Shown here in pieces: positions 56,714 to 64,000 of a stretch of DNA of 64,000 nucleotides; position 1 is the stretch's first letter, and every line of letters starts with the position of its first letter. Position numbers and translations under genes: made by a program. Below the pieces are notes generated by a model. That model made no database searches. It saw only the letters and a list, made by a program, of their open reading frames with translations, and had not been told where the DNA came from. The DNA lies in assembly GCA_034766995.1 (NCBI GenBank), contig CM068317.1, positions 19,294,154 to 19,358,153 of the forward strand, in the 5' to 3' direction. This DNA comes from Acanthacorydalis orientalis (lineage: Eukaryota; Arthropoda; Insecta; Megaloptera; Corydalidae).

Positions 56714-57740
56714 ATGGATAAAGTTGAAAATCGTGTGGTGATAAAGTTTTTTTTGTTAAAAAAGGCTTAATGTCAACAGAAATCTTTAATGAGATAAAAA
56801 ATGTACTAGGTGACAGTGCACTTTCGTATATAAAAGTAAAGAAGTGGACAACTGAATTTAAATGTGGCCGTGCAGACTTAGAAAATAACTCCTGTGGTGG
56901 ACGTCCGAACACAGTAACGTTAGAAGAAATCATCCACTAAGTGCACAATATTGTTTTACATGATCGACGATTGAAGGTGTCCGAAATTGCTATGATTGTG
57001 GGTGTCTCAGATAAACGCGTATATCACATTCTAAGTGTTGAATGTTGAAGGTATGAAAAAGCTATCGGCAAGGTAGTTCCTGAAAATTGATCATAAACGC
57101 ATTCGAGTACAAATTTCCCAAGGCTGTTTGGATGAATTTCAGACGGATCAATGATTTTATCCGGCCATATGTGACTTGGATTCACCATTACACTCCAGAG
57201 TCAAAAAAATAATCAAAGCAATGAAAGCATGGTGATTCTCTGTCAAATAAAAAAGGAAAATCAGTTTTATTCACTGGAAAAGTTATGGCTTCAATTGCTT
57301 ATGGCAGTTATGGCTTTTTTTTGAAGTTAAAGGGATCCTGATAATAGAATACTTTCCAAAGGGTCAAAAAATACCAGGAGAGTATTATACTAAACTTTTT
57401 GATCTACTCAAACAAACAATTCGTGAGAAAATACCAAGTTTTTTAAAGAAAAAAATCATTTTTCATCAGAACATTCATGACAAAATACTGAATTTAAATA
57501 CGATTTGCTGCTCCATCAATCTATTCTCCAGACTTGACCCCCTCAGGTTTCCATTTATTCCCAAAACTGAAAAAAGTTCTTGATGATAAGCAAGTTATAT
57601 CAGATGAAGCACTGATAGTAACAGTATCGCTATTTTGAAGACCTCCAAAGAAAAGAATTTTCGGGATGTCATAAAAGCACTGAAGCATCTCTAGATGAAG
57701 TACACTGTAGTTCAGGGGGGGGCAATATTGAAAAAAAAGT
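56714..57740 (+). pseudogene. irritans-like mariner transposase pseudogene
   Basis: ATG at 56714 reads MDKVENRVVIKFFLLKK. The first helix-turn-helix has SYIKVKKWTTEFKCGRADLE and GGRPNTVTLEEI, broken by a stop near 56938. The second has VHNIVLHDRRLKVSEIAMIV and ILSVE. The first catalytic block is degraded to TWIHHYTPESKK-like sequence near 57178-57210. GEYYTKLFDLLKQTI is followed by an IIFHQNIHDK block (second aspartate position altered) near 57450. YSPDLTPSGFHLFPKLKKVL near 57520-57580 has the third aspartate replaced by glycine (SGFH for SDFH). Multiple stops and frameshifts. Confidence 0.8.
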
Positions 57741-57806
57741 AATTTAAAAACACAAGTTATACTATTTCATAGTTTGGCTGCCAAATTTCAAATTGCCCTC
57801 ATTCTA

Positions 57807-59335
57807 TACATAGATCACTAAGTGTATCATCATTTAATTTTTTAAATATTCATATAAAATTATTAAATGACATTATATTGATTTAAAACCCACGAATAAA
57901 TATTTTACAAAAGTTATTATTTAATAACTCGTTTTATTAAAACGAGTTATTCAAAATTCAAATTATATAGAAACTGAAAAAGACTAATAGTCTTTTTTCA
58001 GTTTCTATATAATTTAAATTGTTACAAATTGAATTATCCAGCTTTGAATTTTTAGAATAATATGTCATTTATTAAATACCAGACAAACATTTATAATTAT
58101 TAAAATAAATAAATAATTTTAATATTTCAAATAATGTTGTTTTTTTTTAAAAAAAAATACGTAGTTGTTGAAAAATTAAATAACAAAATTTAAAAATCAT
58201 TATAGTTTAAAAATACTCATTCATTTTCTTTTTAAAGCCACTATTTCATAATTAGGAATAAAAACTAATGCTCTGTATGCAATCATTTGGCGTCAATTAT
58301 TTCTTGTAGGTGTTTTGGCACGAACTTTGTCATTTTTTTTTAGATAATATAGCCTATTCTATTTAATTTTAAAACTGTATTTATCTGTTAATGTTATGAT
58401 TACTGATTTTTCATCCAAATAAGAATTTCAAATTTGTGTATAAGTAGCTGTAAATACTTAACATTGCAAATGTCAGGTCATATGTTTACTTTATCACATA
58501 CTGATTATTTTAACTTTGACATTTCACTTAAATAGATAAAAAGTCTGTGTTCATCGACTGTTGAGTGGTATTCTCTTTTACACCTCTTTGTTTAAAGTGG
58601 AATGTGTAACCGAGATGTCACAATTTTCTAATTCTGTAAACATGAAAATGCGCATATTGGCTCGACATTCAGTGACAGTTATTTCTATAACCATAAAAAG
58701 GACAAATGAACTTAAAAACTGATATTTCATACTAAACTGTAATTCTTTAACTGTGGATAGGTTTCTCGTGAAGTTAATAAACACAGGCGTCATTTTGACA
58801 TTTAATATTTTACTTAATAACGAACAAATAATTTAATATCTGCTTCAACATATGTAGATACACGTCGACTATAACAGGCATAATAATGAAATAAAAACAA
58901 TTTTAAGTTGTATACTTTGTCGCAGTTTTTATCTTTTGTATAAAGCACATAAATTTAATTATTTTGACATATATACGAAGTATTAATATTTATATCAAAT
59001 TTGAATTAATATAATACAAAAACAACAGCTCTTTTAAGTATCATTTTAATATTTATGAAAAATATTATGTCGTTAGTAGCCGTCCGAGTTTACAATTAAG
59101 TATATGATGAATACAAATTGTGTTTTTGTCCTTTTGTGAACTGAATGCATAAAGTTTAATAAAACACACACGTGGAATTATATATAATACAGAAAGGGAT
59201 TTTCTCTTGTATTATATTTGGACTCTAATTAATTTAAAAAAAAGGATATTTCAACAGGTTTGCTCGAAACAAAATTATGTCGTGTAAGGGATTTTATAAC
59301 TTTATATTTTAAACAGTTTTGAATAAGTTTTGTTA

Positions 59336-59338
<3 letters not shown>
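57807..59338. other. AT-rich stretch with twin hairpins
   Basis: No gene seen. Contains two adjacent hairpins at 57924-58015. Open frame 58578-58793 has no motif. Confidence 0.6.
57924..58015. repeat. two adjacent strong hairpins
   Basis: Hairpin 1 (57924-57950): a 12-bp perfect stem ATAACTCGTTTT with a very short loop. Hairpin 2 (about 57961-58015): AATTATATAGAAACTGAAAA and following bases pair with the inverse copy, about 26 bp with a single one-base bulge and a 3-nt loop. Possibly a fold-back element or cruciform-forming site; the mechanism is unknown. Confidence 0.8.
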
Positions 59339-59807
<469 letters not shown>

Positions 59808-60719
59808 CGAGGTCAGACAATTAAGTAATGCGACCGATTTTTTTTCTCGGCCTGTGGTAACACTGCGAACCTGTAACTCCTCCACCGTAATAGCAGATCC
59901 CTACTCTCTCGATTGAGACCTTGACCACCCTCGTACGATCATTTCTTCGCCAGCTGTTTAGTGTTTTGTAACAACGCGCGAGTAGTGCATGTCACGAAAA
60001 TGGAACAGAGAAATTTAGAGCAACCAAATTTAAAGTGATCCTACTCTTCTCGATCGAGTTATTACTGGTGATGAAAGTTGGTTCTTTCAATATGACCCCT
60101 AAACTAAACGACAAAGCCAACAGTGGCTGTCCCTTGGAGCACCAAGGCCAAAGAAGGCGAGAATGAGCAAGTCCAAAGTGAAAACCATGTTGATTTGCTT
60201 CTTCGGCAGCAAAGGGGTGGTTCACAAAGAGTTCGTACCACCTGGACAAACCGTAAATCAAGTATTCTACCGCAATGTGCTCGAAAAATTACGAAAAAGG
60301 GTGCTCAGAGTGCGTCCAGAGATCGCGAAGACTTGGGTTCTGCATCACGACAATGCTCCCTGTCACAGTGCGTTCAGTGTCTCTCAGTTTTTGGCGTCTA
60401 AAGGCATCGCAACGTTACCACAACCGCCCTATTCACCGGACATGTCACCCTGCGACTTTTTCCTATTCCCCCATATGAAAAAATTCGTCAAAGGTCGACA
60501 TTTTGATTCCGTTGAAGATATCCAAGAATCTGTGACGAGGGTACTCGGAGAGGTCCAACAAGAAGTGTTCCAGAATTGTTACAAAAACTGGAAAACTCGC
60601 TGGAATAAGTGTATAGATGCGGGAGAGGACTACTTTGAAGGAGATCGCAGCGATGTACCTTACTTTTTAAATATACTCGATTTTTGAATTTTGTCGCATT
60701 ACTTAATTGTCTGACCTCG
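59808..60719 (+). mobile_element. young mariner family, copy 4 (internally deleted, 912 bp)
   Basis: TIRs CGAGGTCAGACAATTAAGTA and its inverse ending at 60719, with TA on both sides inside TA arrays. This copy keeps the true start of the gene (ATGGAACAGAGAAATTTAG at 60000). It is then joined by a deletion with a few extra bases to AAGTGATCCTACTC near 60034, downstream of the junctions in copies 1-3. Confidence 0.95.
60000..60687 (+). pseudogene. mariner transposase, N-terminally deleted, with stop codon
   Basis: Begins at the probable genuine start MEQRNLEQPN, then loses the DNA-binding domain. A TAA at 60100-60102 interrupts YDP.TKR just after the first catalytic block (TGDESWFFQYD). From 60163 the frame is open: HHDNAPC (second aspartate) and SPCDFF (third) are intact. 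The normal stop after RSDVP is TAC here, so the frame runs on to 60687. Other changes: G for D in FFDSKG, Q for P in VPQEVF. Clearly a pseudogene, unlike copies 1-3. Confidence 0.85.
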
Positions 60720-60771
60720 TATATATATATATTTGTATATATATATATATATGTATGTATGTACATATATG

Positions 60772-60816
<45 letters not shown>
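60720..60816. repeat. (TA)n array
   Basis: TA/TG-rich array between the fourth mariner copy and the Tc1-like element. Confidence 0.95.
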
Positions 60817-60820
<4 letters not shown>

Positions 60821-62210
60821 CTTGGCAAATTATAAGACCCAGTCAGAAGAATAAATGGTTTGTTCGTTTTGAATGTTCGATATAAATGCAATTCTTGCCA
60901 CGATTTTTCTTAATGTTTGCGTACATTGTGTATTATGAAATAAAAAACAATTGTTTTGTGTATTATAATGTTTATTATAATAAAATAAAAATTAATAATC
61001 GAAAATCAATATTTTGTATGACCTCTGTTAGCAGCCGGTTGTGCTTCTATACGATGAAGAATATTCCTTGTATAGTTTTCTACTTTCGTTTTCATCATTG
61101 GACTACTGTGTCATTTTTTAATAAGACTCTCTATGACTTTCATTTTGTGGTAGAAGCAGTTTTACTAATTTAAATCTTCGTAAACTCCCAAAAGCTCTCG
61201 ATTGGGTTCATATCTGAAGAATTCGCTGGGAAATCAAAAAATACAACATTATTTTCATTCAAAATTTTGTCTATAATCTCGTTTTTATAGTACGGTGCCC
61301 AGTCATGCATAAAAAAGCAGGGCTTTCGTCTTCCTTAAACAACTTTCTCGTTTGCAGAAGTAATTGTTCTTTTAAAACCTTCTGGTATTGGTCGGTTTTT
61401 AAGGTACCTTCTACTATGTATAAACGTCCTGGATTTTTATATTGACCACTGCTTACACCATGACGAAAAGATGATGTTTAATAGTGGGAATAATACAGTC
61501 AGAACGATTTTTTCACCCGCTCTTCTTCTTATATATTTGGATTTTTCAGTCATCATTTGAAAAACCGACACGTTAGACAAACACACCTGAGAAACAGAAA
61601 GAATAAGATTTTATTTCAAAACTTTGGTTAAAAATTAATGTTAAAGAACCAGATAACTGCAAATTATCATTTCCGAGTCATTAATTGTTAAATTATTATA
61701 CTTTTTCTTAATCATGACTGGTGCAAGTTTAAGTTTCCGAGCAGGTTTTCTGACTAACAGGCCCTCTTTAGCTAATCGTCACTGAACAATTATTTGGGAT
61801 ACCTTAATGCACAAATCTTGAATTTGTTTAGTCAAGAGTGATAGAAAATTTTCTATTTTGACTGCAGATATCCCGGATTTTCCTGACAGTTCTTGGTATA
61901 GTAACACGATGTCGACCACATGAGCCTTTGAGTTTTGCATTCAAATCTATCCCATAATCCATTTTTTTCTTAATATTCTTTACAGAACTACGTGATACAC
62001 TTGTCATATCAGCAATCTGATATTGTGACATGTTTTAGCATTCAAATGGCGAACGATTTGACAAACTTTCTTTAGTGACGCCATTTCGTTTACCCATCCT
62101 AAAAAATATTAATTTAGAAAATTTAACAAATATATTGGCATAATTGGATGTACAATCAACGTAATATTAAATAAGAAACTTACTTATTACTAATATTTGT
62201 CACAGAAACC
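60817..62210 (-). mobile_element. Tc1-like element (DD34E), decayed
   Basis: The left end AGTACCTTGGCAAATTATAA follows a TA array and looks like a Tc1-type terminus. The right end is uncertain; inverted sequence near 62200 (TGTGACAAATATTAGTAA) is only loosely similar. The minus strand carries a recognisable Tc1-type transposase. Size about 1.4 kb. Confidence 0.65.
61040..62097 (-). pseudogene. Tc1-like transposase pseudogene (DD34E)
   Basis: ATG at 62097 reads MGKRNGVTKE. After a frameshift the frame 61828-62031 gives MSQYQIADMTSVSRSSVKNI, a paired-like helix-turn-helix. Further on GRLYIVEGTLKTDQYQKVLK (near 61375-61435) precedes the MHDWAPYYKNEIIDKILNEN block holding the second catalytic aspartate, and DFPANSSDMNPIESFW with the glutamate; 34 residues separate them. 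The reading ends soon after at FTKI and a stop. The first catalytic block is not readable. Inactive. Confidence 0.8.
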
Positions 62211-62395
62211 AATTTTATACGAATAAAAAGATTTTTTTAATAATGAATTTTTAATAATTAACACCTTATTGATAATATATTGTCCTTAGGATCCTCTTCA
62301 TATAGAATCTGCTTTACGCGATTAGTTTCGGCACGTGTGGCATCTTCAGATGATTTTTGAGGATTATATTTGTAAATATACCTTATTACTACTAC
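62211..62395. other. AT-rich stretch with a CTGAAGATG-type motif
   Basis: The minus strand at about 62325-62360 reads ATCTGAAGATGCCACACG then TGCCGAAACTAATCGCG, a motif style I associate with terminal repeats of some retroelements. No protein remnant here. Confidence 0.35.
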
Positions 62396-62399
62396 TTAA

Positions 62400-62559
62400 C
62401 ATGTTCCGTGCCGCGTGTACCATTTTCGGTACACGCCTGAACCTCATTTCCAGACCAAGACATATTTTTGTCATTGATAGATGAAGTTAAGTGTACGGTT
62501 ATTGGTTAACGTGGCCTGGTAATCGACACTTGTTCAAAAACGGCTTGGCATGGAAAGTG
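62400..62559. mobile_element. piggyBac-type MITE
   Basis: TTAA at 62396-62399 and 62560-62563. Ends CATGTTCCGTGCC and, inverted, CACTTTCCATGCC match at 10 of 13. A subterminal stem-loop GTGTACC-ATTTTC-GGTACAC lies near 62417-62436. Non-coding, 160 bp. Confidence 0.65.
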
Positions 62560-62563
62560 TTAA

Positions 62564-64000
62564 TGTACTTAACTAGTATAATATCTTAGAGTAATTATAC
62601 TCTAATTCGAAATATATTGGAAATTCGATTCAACATTCATAAGTGTGCTATTGAGTTGTAAATATTTTTAAAATTATTTTTTCGTCCATAATTGCTAGGT
62701 TACATAGGTACAGATAATCCATTAATCCTATTTATAAACTTAATATTGATATGAAAAAACGTGTAATATGACTCTAGCGACATCGTGAGCTTTTAATAAA
62801 ATTATTCGTAAATAAAAATAAATTTCATGGAAAATAATGGTTAATTCAAAAATGAAATACAAATATATGCACTTAGTGGGGTTAAAAATACTACTGAATA
62901 TGATAGAAAGAATTGTCGATAAATTTGATGGAAGGATCACTATTTCTTAACCTGTGTGCCAGCTAAATTTAGGTTGTTTGGTTATCTGAGGTTTAAAAGA
63001 GCGTAAACGACTAAGATCATTAGCGCCCGAATCTAAATTTAGTAACGGTCTATCTTCTTTACAATTTATATGCAAAAAAATAATACTCAATTAAAAACAA
63101 AAAATGGGGGTTGTTTATGTAAACAATCGCAGGAGTTTACGTAGAATAACGTCGGGTTAGAGAAATGAAAATATTTTAAATTGTTTAAAAAATACATTTT
63201 CGTCTTTTCAGATGGTATCAAAGCAGTTTTTTTCGAACTCTCTGGTCTTTACTTTTCCATCGTTTTACGTTTTCCATGGTTTCTTCTACGATGCGCAAAA
63301 GTTTTTTTTAATTTTGGTAAATTAATGTCGACAAATTAATAGTTTAATTTCTAAATTTTTTTAAAAAATTATAAGAATGAAAGTCAACTTTTTTGTCAGA
63401 GATTTTGAAAGATTTATCTACAGATATTTTAGTTTTTATCAAACGATAAAAAGTTTCCGAGATGTTTACCTTAATTAATGCTGACACAACGTGAAAATCG
63501 ATGTTGAAATTTCCAAGATCATAACTTTTAATCTAATTAACCATTTTAACAAATGAGCCATTTTTAAGTTCCGAAGTCCTTTGTCTGTTAAACACTTTTG
63601 ATCTAATGTGAGTCGGTTTGAACGGTTGCGACGTACTGAGCACGAACCTGCGTTACAGCATTTGGTAGCATTCCCATCGCTAATAAGACACTCTGCTTAA
63701 TGAAACTATAAAAAAAATATCACATGCTCCAATTTTACGCAATATTTAAAATTTATTTGATCAAGAGCAGAAAACATCACATTTATGTTCTTTAACAATA
63801 GTAAAGCCTTAATATTGTTTATACATCAAATAATTATCGATATCTTTTCTAACTTCTTAACTAACTTGCACCTATTTCTGTCTTGCTTTAACTGACCTGT
63901 TTTCTACACTATTTTCTACATGTTTACCTTTAAAACCATTTATGAGCATTTTTACAATGCTTATCTCGACTGATATTCGATTTATCTTTTATACTGCAAA
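62564..64000. other. AT-rich stretch to window end, no gene seen
   Basis: No recognisable coding or transposon sequence; open frame 62740-62940 has no motif. Confidence 0.6.

Larger units (their letters stand above)
56367..57804 (+). mobile_element. irritans-like mariner with nested MITE
   Basis: TA at 56365-56366 and 57805-57806. Left end CGAGGGTGATTTGAAAAGTT; right end, inverted, GAATGAGGGCAATTTGAAAT. Length without the nested 160-bp MITE (56409-56568) is about 1278 bp, a normal full-length mariner. Confidence 0.85.

Overview
The window looks like intergenic DNA from an animal, most likely an arthropod (inference). It is very AT-rich and full of (TA)n microsatellites, with one 100-base run of N that looks like a scaffold gap. 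I find no host gene, tRNA, rRNA or CRISPR. Almost everything recognisable is a dead or internally deleted transposable element, separated by AT-rich DNA in which I see nothing coding. Transposase families were recognised by eye from conserved motifs, terminal inverted repeats (TIRs) and target-site duplications (TSDs); no database search was possible.

Layout. 0-8 kb: a piggyBac-type MITE (231-447) and two full-length decayed mariners (2011-3280, 5661-6935). 7.9-12.1 kb: a palindromic MITE, a mariner 3' tail, and two copies of one young mariner family (8811-9732, 11151-12083), with a microRNA-precursor-like hairpin between them. 13-22 kb: four more mariner derivatives, a PIF/Harbinger element with remnants of both its genes (17501-18311), a hAT MITE, a piggyBac transposase remnant, and a decayed gene of a multi-copy insect family. 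23.5-36 kb: a mariner nested inside a Tc1-like gene, a near-complete Mos1-like mariner (26551-27830), another mariner (from 30220), a DD41D mariner cut by the gap (from 32790), and the first RTE-type LINE fragment. 36-44 kb: a hAT (36694-37713), a Tigger/pogo element with a nested MITE (39397-40908), a large inverted repeat, and the third young mariner. 44-64 kb: seven further mariner derivatives, the second LINE fragment, a second copy of the nested MITE, a 470-bp TA array carrying the fourth young mariner, a Tc1-like DD34E element, and another piggyBac MITE.

Most notable points. (1) All four copies of the young mariner family (912-933 bp) have lost the DNA-binding half of the transposase through different deletions, while three keep an open catalytic domain with all three acidic residues. 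(2) Two pairs of mariner derivatives each share one deletion junction, so deleted forms appear to have been mobilised in trans. (3) One mariner contains a ~133-bp copy of its own flanking DNA. (4) Most young insertions abut TA arrays. Because these parts are mostly inactive, there is no working pathway here; the window reads as a record of successive Tc1/mariner, hAT, piggyBac, Harbinger and LINE invasions.
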